Origin: Blastocatellia bacterium
GTDB lineage: Bacteria; Acidobacteriota; Blastocatellia; UBA7656
Length of the DNA stretch: 64,000 nt
Direction: 5' to 3'
Assembly (NCBI GenBank): GCA_035275065.1
Contig: DATENM010000087.1
Span: forward strand, 62,001 to 126,000
Shown: one piece after another, positions 1-7,306 of the stretch
Position numbering within the stretch: the first letter of the stretch is position 1
How the letters are laid out: every line of letters starts with the position of its first letter
Made by a program: the position numbers and the translations under genes
The notes under the pieces: generated by a model
Database searches by the model: none
What the model was told of the DNA's origin: nothing
Seen by the model: the letters and a program-made list of their open reading frames with translations, nothing else

Positions 1-202
1 CATCCTCAAGGACAAGCTCAAAGAGAAGTTCAAGGATAAGCCGCCCAACGAGCAGATCGTCTACATCAAGAGCAGCACGGGGGTGAAGTACGAAACCGTC
101 GTCAGCGTCATTGATGCGGTGCGCGAAGCCGGCTATGACAAGATCGGCCTCGTCGCTGAAAAAGACAAGGCCAAGACCGGCGCCGGCGGCGGCGGCACTT
201 AA
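1..202 (+). CDS. ExbD/TolR-family protein, C-terminal part (cut by window edge)
   Basis: The open frame enters from the left edge and stops with TAA at 200-202, leaving 66 residues. The visible part has the periplasmic ExbD/TolR fold signature: a basic segment, then the strand IVYIKSSTGVKYETVVSVID, a helix VREAGYDKIGLV and a Lys/Gly-rich tail ending GAGGGGT. The next gene is a second, complete ExbD with a matching domain (VFIKAPKDKLYGDIVAVID), so this is a tandem pair. ExbD proteins form proton-driven inner-membrane complexes with ExbB/MotA-type partners; that partner would lie upstream, outside the window. The N-terminal membrane helix cannot be seen here. Confidence 0.85.
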   Translation, partial: ILKDKLKEKFKDKPPNEQIVYIKSSTGVKYETVVSVIDAVREAGYDKIGLVAEKDKAKTGAGGGGT

Positions 203-246
203 TCGGCGTCCGCGCGGAAGTGGCATTGGACGCGTCAGGGTAGAAT

Positions 247-281
247 CGCGGGCGCAGGGGGCTTAAGCCCTTGCGCCCGCG
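247..281. repeat. Intercistronic hairpin between the two exbD genes
   Basis: CGCGGGCGCA at 247-256 is perfectly complementary to 272-281. Inside it the self-complementary GGCTTAAGCC (260-269) extends the stem, leaving one bulge and a G-T pair. There is no T-run after it, so it is more likely an mRNA-processing or stability element, or a REP-like palindrome, than an intrinsic terminator. Confidence 0.6.
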
Positions 282-348
282 CCACAGAGATTTTTCATTA
301 AGGAGGGCGTTGCCGGCGGCCACCGCCTACCGGCAGCTTGAAATCATT

Positions 349-825
349 ATGGCACATGGAGAACCAAGCGAATCCGATGGCGTGCCCCACAGAAAACTGG
401 GGCTGGCGCCGCCCAACATCAACGTCACGCCGTTGATTGACGTTCTGCTCGTGCTGCTGATCATCTTCATGGTGATCCAGCCGCACAGGGAATCGAAGTT
501 CGAGTCGCAGATTCCTGAAAAGCCGAAAGACACGCAGCAGAACACGCCGCCCAACGAGACCTTGCTTGTCGTCGAAGTCATGCGCGAAGGCGGCGGCCTC
601 GACCAGCAGGTCAAGCTCAACAACCGCCCGATGCCGGTGACCGACCTGGAGACGACGCTCAAGGGGATCATCGAACAGCGCGCCCAGAATAACCCGGAGG
701 CCGACAAGACCGTCTTCATCAAAGCGCCCAAGGACAAGCTCTACGGCGACATCGTTGCCGTCATTGACGCGGTCAAAGGCGCGGGCGCTCAGCCCATCGG
801 CCTGCAAATCGACTTTCTACAGTAG
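349..825 (+). CDS. ExbD/TolR-family biopolymer transport protein
   Basis: This 158-residue protein has the standard ExbD layout: a short cytoplasmic N-terminus, one membrane helix (about residues 25-45, INVTPLIDVLLVLLIIFMV) with the conserved proton-path aspartate at residue 31, and a periplasmic domain ending KGAGAQPIGLQIDFLQ. ExbD works with an ExbB-type channel to couple the proton gradient to outer-membrane transport, envelope upkeep or motility. The ATG at 349 has no good ribosome site. An AGGAGG at 301-306 lies just before an in-frame TTG at 310, which would add 13 residues, so the start is uncertain. It is followed 22 bases later by a TPR lipoprotein, probably in the same transcript. 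Confidence 0.9.
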   Translation: MAHGEPSESDGVPHRKLGLAPPNINVTPLIDVLLVLLIIFMVIQPHRESKFESQIPEKPKDTQQNTPPNETLLVVEVMREGGGLDQQVKLNNRPMPVTDLETTLKGIIEQRAQNNPEADKTVFIKAPKDKLYGDIVAVIDAVKGAGAQPIGLQIDFLQ

Positions 826-847
826 CAAGGCATAGGAGGACTATCCC

Positions 848-1684
848 GTGAACCGAAAACGCAACATGGCGCTGCTGCTGGCGCTCGCGGCGCTCGTCGT
901 GGCCACCCAGGGGTGCGGCGTCATCAACAAGCTGCGCGCCAAGAATTCGCTCAACGAGGGCGTCCGCGAGTTCAACAAAGGCAAGTACGAAGCCGCCGAA
1001 GCGAAATTCAAAGAAGCGGTTGATCTCAGCCCCGATCTGGCGAACGCCAAGCTCTTCCACGCCCAGACCATCTATCAGCTCTACGATCAGCAGCGCACCC
1101 AGGAGTCGGCGGAGCGGGCGCTTAAGGGTTACCAGGACATCATCGACACCAGCAAGGACAACCCGCAGTTGGTTGACCGGGCGCTCGCCTTCCAGGCCGA
1201 CATCTACGACAAGCTGACAAAGTCCGCCGAAGAGAAAGGCGACGAGGGCAAGGCGCAGGCCGCAGAGTATCGTAAGAAATACCACGAAACCCTTGAATCG
1301 CGCGCCGCGCTGCCGGCGGCAACGGACGAGACCAAGGCTGCCGTCTTTTACAGCATCGGCCAGAGCTACTGGAGCGACTCGTTCAAGATCAGCCGCTCAT
1401 ATGTTGATTACAAGGGCGACTTAAAACAACCGATCCCGCCGGACAAGGCGGCGCAGATGCGCCCGTCCATCGAAAAGGCGCTGGAGTACCTGAACAAGGC
1501 GCTCGAATACAATCCCAATTACGCCGATGTCTGGACGATTAAGAAGCTGTCGCTGATGCAGAAGAAATTCATCACCACCGACACGGCACAACAGCAGGCG
1601 CTCCAGAAAGATATTGACGCCGCTGACAAGAAGGCGAAAGAGCTGTACGAGAAACGCAAAGCGGACGCCGCGCAAGCCGGCTAA
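848..1684 (+). CDS. TPR-containing lipoprotein
   Basis: The 278-residue product begins at a GTG placed seven bases after a perfect AGGAGGA (834-840). Residues 1-23 are a lipoprotein signal peptide: MNRKRN, a Leu/Ala-rich core, then a lipobox ending in Cys23 (ATQGC). The mature part is helical and carries TPR-like repeats (NEGVREFNKGKYEAAEAKF at about 34-52, and KALEYLNKALEYNPNYADVW near 207-226). It is probably anchored on the outer membrane or inner-membrane periplasmic face. Its position after two exbD genes suggests it is a periplasmic partner of the Exb/Tol-type motor; that role is inference. The C-terminus is Lys/Ala-rich and may form a coiled coil. Confidence 0.8.
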   Translation: MNRKRNMALLLALAALVVATQGCGVINKLRAKNSLNEGVREFNKGKYEAAEAKFKEAVDLSPDLANAKLFHAQTIYQLYDQQRTQESAERALKGYQDIIDTSKDNPQLVDRALAFQADIYDKLTKSAEEKGDEGKAQAAEYRKKYHETLESRAALPAATDETKAAVFYSIGQSYWSDSFKISRSYVDYKGDLKQPIPPDKAAQMRPSIEKALEYLNKALEYNPNYADVWTIKKLSLMQKKFITTDTAQQQALQKDIDAADKKAKELYEKRKADAAQAG

Positions 1685-1716
1685 TCGCCTGCGCGCTGCC
1701 CTCCTGTGCTAAGATT

Positions 1717-1758
1717 AAAGGTGGCCGCCTTCCCGGAGGCGGCCACCTTTTTAATTTT
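1717..1758 (+). terminator. Rho-independent terminator of the exbD-lipoprotein operon
   Basis: A perfect 14-bp stem (AAAGGTGGCCGCCT at 1717-1730, with its complement at 1737-1750) closes a TCCCGG loop and runs into TTTTTAATTTT. It lies 33 bases after the lipoprotein stop codon. This is the clearest intrinsic terminator in the window. Confidence 0.9.
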
Positions 1759-1785
1759 CAAGCGTGTTGTTATGCTTTCAACGAA

Positions 1786-1836
1786 CGGCTCTCTTTGCTT
1801 GCCGTTGTCGTGGACAAAGGCAGACAAAGAGAGCCG
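1786..1836. repeat. Imperfect inverted repeat upstream of rel
   Basis: The arms CGGCTCTCTTTG (1786-1797) and CAAAGAGAGCCG (1825-1836) are perfectly complementary over 12 bases. Pairing continues inward with a few mismatches through TTGCCGTTGTC and GGACAAAGGCA. The element sits 30 bases before the rel start codon and could fold in its leader. It resembles the other inverted-repeat elements in this window but has a less obvious tandem unit. Confidence 0.6.
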
Positions 1837-1865
1837 CACGCGCATCCAATCGGCAGTGAACAGCC

Positions 1866-4049
1866 ATGATTCGCTTCGAGAGCATCGTCGAAAAAGTACG
1901 CGAAAACCACCCCGGCGCCGATGAAGAACTGCTGCGCCGCGCTTACCTGTTCTCTGCCCGCCAGCACCGCGGCCAGATTCGCAAGTCGGGCGAGCCGTAC
2001 CTCGTCCACCCGCTCGAAGTCGCCAACATCCTCGCCGAATTGAAGCTCGACCCGGTCTGCGTCGCCACAGGGCTGCTGCACGACACGGTCGAAGATACCG
2101 AGACGACGATTCATGACATCGAGGAATACTTCGGGGCCGAAATCGCTCACCTCGTAGACGGGCTGACAAAGATCAGCAAGCTCGACCATGCTTCGTCCGA
2201 AGAGCGCCAGGCGCTCAACATGCGCAAGATGCTGCTGGCGATGGTTGACGACGTGCGCGTCGTTCTGGTCAAACTCGCCGACCGCCTGCACAACATGCGC
2301 ACGCTCGAATACATGCACGGCGAGTCGCGCCGCCGGATCGCGCAAGAGACGCTCGACGTCTACGCGCCCATCGCTCACCGGCTCGGCATGAGCCGCGTGC
2401 GCGGCGAGTTGGAAGACCTGGCGTTCCAATACCTTGAGCCCGAGGAATACCAGAAGCTCAAAGAGTCGGTCGAAAGCCGGCGGGCGCGACTTGAAAAATT
2501 CCTCGAAGAGGTCAAATCGCGCATCCGCCAGTTGACCGACGAGTCGGGCGTCCATATCGTGATGATCGATGGCCGGCTCAAGCGTCTCTTCTCGATCCAC
2601 CAGAAGCTCAAGCGTCAGCACATCACCATCGATCAGGTGTACGACCTGGTCGCCATCCGCATCATCACCGAGTCTGTGAAGGATTGCTACGCGGCGCTCG
2701 GCGTCATCCACGCCGCGTGGAAGCCGATCCCGACGCGCTTCAAGGATTGGATCGCCATCCCGCGCGAGAACTTCTACCAGTCGTTGCATACCTCTGTAGT
2801 CGGCGAAGGCGGCCAGCCCTTCGAGGTGCAAATCCGCACACTCGAAATGCACCAGATCGCCGAAGAAGGCATCGCCGCGCACTGGAAGTACAAAGAAGGC
2901 CGGCGCGGCACGCACACCGACGAGGATGAAGCCTTCGTCTGGCTCAAGCGGCTGATCGAGTGGCAGCAGGAAGTCAAAGACTCGCGCGAATTCCTTGATT
3001 CGCTCAAGCTCGACCTTTACCCGAACGAGGTCTACTGCTTCACGCCGAAAGGCAAGGTGATCGAGCTGCCGCGCGGCGCGACGCCCATTGACTTCGCTTT
3101 CCAGATTCACACGCAGGTCGGGCTGACGACCAACGGCGCGAAGGTCAACGGACGCATCGTGCCGCTCAGATACCAGTTGCGCAACGGCGATGTCATCGAG
3201 ATCATGACCTCGCCAAACTCGCACCCGTCGCACGACTGGATGAACTTCGTCAAAACGTCGCGGGCGCGCTCGAAGATTCGCCATTACCTGGCCGAATCCG
3301 AGCGCTCGACGGCAATCGATCTGGGCAAGAAGCTCTTTGAAAAAGAGGCCGACCGTTATCGCCTGAGCTTGAAAAAGATGCTCTCGAATGGCGACCTCGA
3401 CCGCATCGCGCCCGATTATGGCGTGGCGCGCGCCGAAGACCTGCTGGCGTCAATCGGCTACGGCAAGACGCTGCCGCGCAACATCATCGCCAAGCTTCTG
3501 CCGCCCGAGCGCGTCACCGAGTTGGAGCAGGAGAAGCGGCCCACGCTCAAGCAGGTGGTCAAGCGCGCCCTCGGCCTGGAAGACCGCATCGTCGTCAAAG
3601 GCGTGGACGATCTGGTGGTCTACCGCGCGCGCTGCTGCAACCCGATTCGCGGCGAAGAGATCATCGGCTACATCACGCGCGGCAAAGGCGTCGCGGTGCA
3701 TTCGACGCGCTGCCCGAACATGCCGAGCCTGATGGTCAACCCCGAGCGCATCATCGAAGTCGAGTGGATGAAGTCAGACGGCGCCAACCCTTCGGCCTAT
3801 TCAATCACCATCAAGCTGGTCACCGAAGACCGTCCGGGCATGGTCGCCAACGTGACGCAGGCCATCGCCGGGATCGGCACGAATTTGCGCGACATTCACG
3901 CGTCGGTGGACAACGAAGGGCGCGGCCAGCTATTGCTGACCATCGAAGTCTTCGACCTCAAACATCTGGAAAAGACCCTGAACGCGCTGAAAACCGTTCG
4001 CGGCGTGATCGACATGGAACGCACGTCGAGCGAGATGCGGCAAGAATAA
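1866..4049 (+). CDS. rel: Bifunctional (p)ppGpp synthetase/hydrolase (RelA/SpoT family)
   Basis: This 727-residue RSH protein makes and degrades the stringent-response alarmone. All domains of a long RSH enzyme are visible in order. The HD hydrolase has HDTVEDTE at about residues 72-79 and KLADRLHNMRTL near 126-137. The synthetase has YDLVAIRIITE near 258, RFKDWIAIPRE near 291 and EVQIRTLEMHQIAEEG. They are followed by a TGS domain (about 380-445), a Cys-containing zinc-finger-like region (RARCCNPIRGEEIIGY, near 585) and a C-terminal ACT domain (about 645-720, TEDRPGMVANVTQAIAGIG). Both catalytic halves keep their key residues, so it is probably bifunctional. It is a single gene preceded by an inverted repeat, with no clear ribosome site. 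Confidence 0.96.
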   Translation: MIRFESIVEKVRENHPGADEELLRRAYLFSARQHRGQIRKSGEPYLVHPLEVANILAELKLDPVCVATGLLHDTVEDTETTIHDIEEYFGAEIAHLVDGLTKISKLDHASSEERQALNMRKMLLAMVDDVRVVLVKLADRLHNMRTLEYMHGESRRRIAQETLDVYAPIAHRLGMSRVRGELEDLAFQYLEPEEYQKLKESVESRRARLEKFLEEVKSRIRQLTDESGVHIVMIDGRLKRLFSIHQKLKRQHITIDQVYDLVAIRIITESVKDCYAALGVIHAAWKPIPTRFKDWIAIPRENFYQSLHTSVVGEGGQPFEVQIRTLEMHQIAEEGIAAHWKYKEGRRGTHTDEDEAFVWLKRLIEWQQEVKDSREFLDSLKLDLYPNEVYCFTPKGKVIELPRGATPIDFAFQIHTQVGLTTNGAKVNGRIVPLRYQLRNGDVIEIMTSPNSHPSHDWMNFVKTSRARSKIRHYLAESERSTAIDLGKKLFEKEADRYRLSLKKMLSNGDLDRIAPDYGVARAEDLLASIGYGKTLPRNIIAKLLPPERVTELEQEKRPTLKQVVKRALGLEDRIVVKGVDDLVVYRARCCNPIRGEEIIGYITRGKGVAVHSTRCPNMPSLMVNPERIIEVEWMKSDGANPSAYSITIKLVTEDRPGMVANVTQAIAGIGTNLRDIHASVDNEGRGQLLLTIEVFDLKHLEKTLNALKTVRGVIDMERTSSEMRQE

Positions 4050-4084
4050 CGGCTTGGCCTTTTGCGGTTTGCGAATGCGCGCAA

Positions 4085-4159
4085 CCTGGGAGCGCGGGCG
4101 CCCCGCCCGCCGCTTCGCGCATGCGCAAGACCAGCGGGCAAGCGGCCCGCGCTCCCAGG
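4085..4159. repeat. Dispersed 75-bp palindrome-ended repeat, family A copy 1
   Basis: The element starts CCTGGGAGCGCGGGCG and ends CGCGCTCCCAGG, giving 12-bp terminal inverted repeats. The middle carries GCATGCGCAA and a second GCGGGC. A second copy of exactly the same length lies at 30943-31017 and matches at roughly 60 of 75 positions by eye. Both copies lie just downstream of a + strand gene. It encodes no transposase, so it looks like a MITE- or REP-like mobile palindrome. Confidence 0.75.
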
Positions 4160-4171
4160 CTTTTAACCCTC

Positions 4172-5257
4172 ATGGAACAGGCGCGCACGAATTATCTTCC
4201 GACGCTCGATGGCTGGCGAACCATCGCCGTGCTGATGGTCATTGGCTATCACGGCACGTCACCAGAGGCGCCGTGGTTCACCGTCTTCAATTATGGCCAT
4301 CACGGGGTCAACATCTTCTTCGGCATCAGCGGCTTTTTAATCTGCTCACGATTGCTTGATGAAGAAGCACGCTTCGGGCGCATCAGCCTGAAGCGCTTTT
4401 ATCTGCGCCGCGCCTTTCGCATTCTGCCGCCGGCCTTTCTCTACATCCTCTTCATCAACCTGATGGCGGCGCTTTCCTATATGACGCCGCCGTCGTCGCT
4501 CGAATCCTTCGCCTCGTGCTTCTTCTTCCGCAATTTCCTGCCGCCGGGGGTTAGCACGTCATACACGGGGCATTACTGGTCGCTGGCGGTCGAAGAGCAT
4601 TTCTACTTATTGTGGCCGGCCTTCCTGCTCCTCGTCAGGTCAAAGCGCGCCCTGTGGCTGACGCCGCTCATCGCTCTGGGCTTTCAAGCGTGGCGCGACA
4701 TTGACTTCGCTTATGGCCTGACGCACCCGGAAGGGCTGGTGGTTTTTCAGCGCACAGACCGCTGCATGGACGGCCTGATTTGGGGCTGTGCCCTGGCGTT
4801 ATTGATTCATCAGCCGGGCTGGCGCGAGCGCCTGCGGCGGCTGACCGTCATGCCTGTATGGCTCGTCTGCTTTGCGGCGCTCATGGCGTACTGGACGATT
4901 CCTCTTCCCTACGCCGTCGTCGCCGAATCCATGCTGATTCCGCTGGTGCTGATCGGCACAGTGCTGCACCCACAGACGCCCATCGGTCGCTTGCTTGAAT
5001 CGAAGCCGATGGCCTGGTTCGGTCGCCTCTCTTACAGCATCTACATCTGGCAATCGGCGCTGTTCGTCGGGCGCTATCAGGAGCCCGCGGATTTTCAGGT
5101 CTGGCCGAGCAGCGCCATCAGCCTGCTCGCCATCGCCATGATGAGTTACTACTTCATCGAAAAGCCGATCCTCGCCTTCGGCCATCGCCTGACGCGCCGC
5201 GAGCCGCCGGTCGCCCTGGTCACTCCGCCTGAGCAGCGGGCGGCGGGCGCCGGCTGA
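4172..5257 (+). CDS. Membrane acyltransferase of the acyltransferase-3 (OafA/YrhL) family
   Basis: The 361-residue protein is largely hydrophobic with about ten membrane helices. It has the family landmarks: TLDGWRTIAVLMVIGYHG with the conserved His, NIFFGISGFLI (matching FFxxSGF), the basic RRAFRILPPAF, and WSLAVEEHFYLLWP. These enzymes transfer acetyl or other acyl groups to surface sugars, lipids or antibiotics; the substrate here cannot be told. The ATG at 4172 starts 12 bases after the family A repeat. A longer open frame upstream runs through the repeat and rel and is not credible. The C-terminus lacks an SGNH domain, so it is the short form. Confidence 0.88.
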   Translation: MEQARTNYLPTLDGWRTIAVLMVIGYHGTSPEAPWFTVFNYGHHGVNIFFGISGFLICSRLLDEEARFGRISLKRFYLRRAFRILPPAFLYILFINLMAALSYMTPPSSLESFASCFFFRNFLPPGVSTSYTGHYWSLAVEEHFYLLWPAFLLLVRSKRALWLTPLIALGFQAWRDIDFAYGLTHPEGLVVFQRTDRCMDGLIWGCALALLIHQPGWRERLRRLTVMPVWLVCFAALMAYWTIPLPYAVVAESMLIPLVLIGTVLHPQTPIGRLLESKPMAWFGRLSYSIYIWQSALFVGRYQEPADFQVWPSSAISLLAIAMMSYYFIEKPILAFGHRLTRREPPVALVTPPEQRAAGAG

Positions 5258-5275
5258 CAAGCGTCCGGCGTTTTG
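5248..5275 (+). terminator. Possible weak terminator after the acyltransferase
   Basis: CGCCGG (5248-5253) can pair with CCGGCG (5265-5270) across the stop codon, followed by TTTTG. The stem is only six bases and the T-run four, so the call is tentative. Confidence 0.35.
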
Positions 5276-5354
5276 CTAGACTCGAATCAGTGAGCGTCAA
5301 CCATCTGCAAGGCGCGCACGCTCGGCTAATTCATCCGCAGAGAGGATGCCACAG

Positions 5355-6638
5355 ATGACCGATATGATGAACCGCCCGCTCGCCGAAGCTGACCCGGAAA
5401 TCGCCGCCGTGATCGCCGACGAAGAAACCCGCCTGGCTTATAACCTTGAGATGATCGCCTCGGAAAACTTCGTCTCCGAAGCGGTGCTTGAAGCGCAAGG
5501 GTCTGTGCTGACGAACAAGTACGCCGAAGGCTATCCGGCGAAGCGTTACTATGGCGGATGTGAATTCGTTGACGTGGCCGAGAATCTCGCCCGCGAGCGC
5601 GCCAAACAAATCTTCGGCTGCGAGCATGTCAACGTACAGCCGCACTCAGGGTCGCAAGCCAACATGGCGGTCTATCTGGCGGCGCTCAGCTATGGCGACA
5701 CGGTGCTGGGGATGAACCTGGCGCACGGCGGCCACCTGACGCACGGCCACCCGCTCAACTTTTCGGGCCGCAGTTATCAGATCGTCCCCTACGGCGTCCG
5801 CCAGGACAGCGAGCAGATCGATTACGACGAGCTGGAACGGCTGGCGCAAGAGCATAAGCCGAAGCTGATCCTCTGCGGCGCGTCGGCCTATTCGCGGGTC
5901 ATCGATTTCGAGCGCATCGGGCGGATCGCCCGCGAAGTCGGCGCCTACTCGATGGCCGACATCGCGCACATCGCCGGCCTGATCGCCGCCGGATTGCACC
6001 CGAGCCCGGTCCCGCACATGGATTTCGTGACGACGACAACCCATAAGACGCTGCGCGGGCCGCGCGCCGGCATGATCATGTGCCGCGCCGACTTCCAGAA
6101 AGAGGTAGACCGCGCCGTCTTTCCGACGGTGCAGGGCGGCCCCTTGATGCACGTCGTCGCCGCCAAGGCGGTCTGCTTCAAAGAGGCTCTGGAGGCCGGT
6201 TTCAAGGATTATCAAGGGCAGGTCATTGCCAACGCCAAAGTCCTGGCCGACGAGCTGACCGCCGCCGGCTTCCGCATTGTTTCGGGCGGCACAGACAATC
6301 ACCTGATGCTGGTTGACGTCTTTGTGCGCGGCCTGACCGGCGCGCAGGCCGAGCGTGCGCTTGAGCGCGCCGCCATCACCGTCAACAAGAACGCCATCCC
6401 GTTCGACACCCAGCCGCCGATGAAAGCCTCGGGCATTCGCATCGGCACCCCGGCGCTGACGACGCGCGGCATGAAAGAAGCCGAGATGCGCGAGATCGCC
6501 GGCCTGATTAGCGAAGTGCTGGCCGAGCCCGACAGCGAGTCCGTGCAACAGAGCGTGCGGGCGCGCGTCAAAACGCTCGCCGAGCGCTTCCCCATCTACG
6601 AGAAGCGCCTGGTGCGCAGCCGCGCGCAAACTCGATAA
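5355..6638 (+). CDS. glyA: Serine hydroxymethyltransferase
   Basis: The enzyme interconverts serine and glycine while charging tetrahydrofolate, and is PLP-dependent. The 427-residue protein has the expected length and motifs: ENFVSEAVLEAQGSVLTNKY, YPAKRYYGGCEFVD, HSGSQANMAVY, MADIAHIAGLIAAG and the PLP lysine in VTTTTHKTLRGPRAG (about residue 228). Two in-frame ATGs are close together. I chose 5355 because a GAGAGG (5340-5345) lies nine bases before it, while the ATG at 5346 directly abuts that site. The gene sits alone between an acyltransferase and a Uma2-type gene. No glycine riboswitch is recognisable upstream. Confidence 0.96.
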   Translation: MTDMMNRPLAEADPEIAAVIADEETRLAYNLEMIASENFVSEAVLEAQGSVLTNKYAEGYPAKRYYGGCEFVDVAENLARERAKQIFGCEHVNVQPHSGSQANMAVYLAALSYGDTVLGMNLAHGGHLTHGHPLNFSGRSYQIVPYGVRQDSEQIDYDELERLAQEHKPKLILCGASAYSRVIDFERIGRIAREVGAYSMADIAHIAGLIAAGLHPSPVPHMDFVTTTTHKTLRGPRAGMIMCRADFQKEVDRAVFPTVQGGPLMHVVAAKAVCFKEALEAGFKDYQGQVIANAKVLADELTAAGFRIVSGGTDNHLMLVDVFVRGLTGAQAERALERAAITVNKNAIPFDTQPPMKASGIRIGTPALTTRGMKEAEMREIAGLISEVLAEPDSESVQQSVRARVKTLAERFPIYEKRLVRSRAQTR

Positions 6639-6673
6639 AGGCAGAACAAAGGTAATCCATCCGAGGAAAGGCG

Positions 6674-7234
6674 ATGACCACAACACGCGAAGCCACCATT
6701 GAAGACCTCTACCACATTGAGGGCAAGGCCGAGATTGTCAACGGGGAGATTGTCGAGATGCCGCCAACTGGATACCTGCCCGGCTATGCTGCAAGTGAGA
6801 TTCTTTTCAGCCTGAAGGTATTGGAGCGAGAGACCAGGAGCGGCCATGCCATCGGCGATGGCGTCGCCTTCCATGTCGATCTGCCGAACCGTAAGGCATT
6901 CAGCCCCGACGCGGCATGGCACATCGGCGAGCCGACCGGCATGAAGTTCCTGGAAGGCGCGCCGGTCTTCGCCGTCGAGGTGAGGAGCGAACACGACTAC
7001 GGCCCGAAGGCCGAGCGCGCGATGGCTGAGAAGCGGCGCGATTACTTTGCCGCGGGGACACTGTGCGTCTGGGACGTCGATATGCAGAGCACCGACGTCA
7101 TCAAAGCCTATCACGCCGGCGACCCGGACACGCCGATCATCTTCCGGCGCGGCGAGGTGGCAGATGCCGGCCTGGCCGTGCCCGGTTGGTCAATTGCGGT
7201 TGACGAGCTTTTCCCGAAAACCCCGAGGGGGTGA
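6674..7234 (+). CDS. Uma2-family (DUF820) PD-(D/E)XK nuclease-like protein
   Basis: The 186-residue protein fits the Uma2/DUF820 family, small proteins with a restriction-endonuclease-like core that occur in many copies in cyanobacteria and acidobacteria. Visible landmarks are an N-terminal YHIEGKAEIVNGEIVEM strand pair, FSPDAAWHIG (the PD motif, about residues 78-81), FAVEVRSEHDYG (the E-x-K position carries Arg) and a C-terminal VWDVD strand. The biological role of the family is unsettled. A GAGGAAAG ribosome site lies just before the ATG. It follows glyA by 35 bases and may be read through from it. Confidence 0.8.
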   Translation: MTTTREATIEDLYHIEGKAEIVNGEIVEMPPTGYLPGYAASEILFSLKVLERETRSGHAIGDGVAFHVDLPNRKAFSPDAAWHIGEPTGMKFLEGAPVFAVEVRSEHDYGPKAERAMAEKRRDYFAAGTLCVWDVDMQSTDVIKAYHAGDPDTPIIFRRGEVADAGLAVPGWSIAVDELFPKTPRG

Positions 7235-7306
7235 TTCTGAGCCTAGCAACCGCGCCGGACAAGTATTTACTCATTTCGTTGATGCCAGAGTTGAGCCGTT
7301 TTTCTT

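Noticed and set aside
1770..3284. Long antisense open frame opposite rel (about 500 codons)
   Set aside because: It has no family resemblance and is the expected by-product of high-GC codon choice opposite a well-supported gene; the same holds for other long antisense frames at 37306-38592, 49442-50524 and 58550-59551.
3764..4171. Longer N-terminus for the acyltransferase
   Set aside because: It runs through rel in another frame and through the family A repeat; the family N-terminus begins at residue 8-10 of the ATG 4172 product.
5258..5354. Glycine or SAM riboswitch upstream of glyA
   Set aside because: The spacer is under 100 bases and shows no aptamer-like conserved core.
6674..7234. Uma2-type gene as part of a defence island
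   Set aside because: Neighbours are housekeeping genes (glyA, DinG-like helicase) and no restriction, abortive-infection or mobile genes are adjacent.
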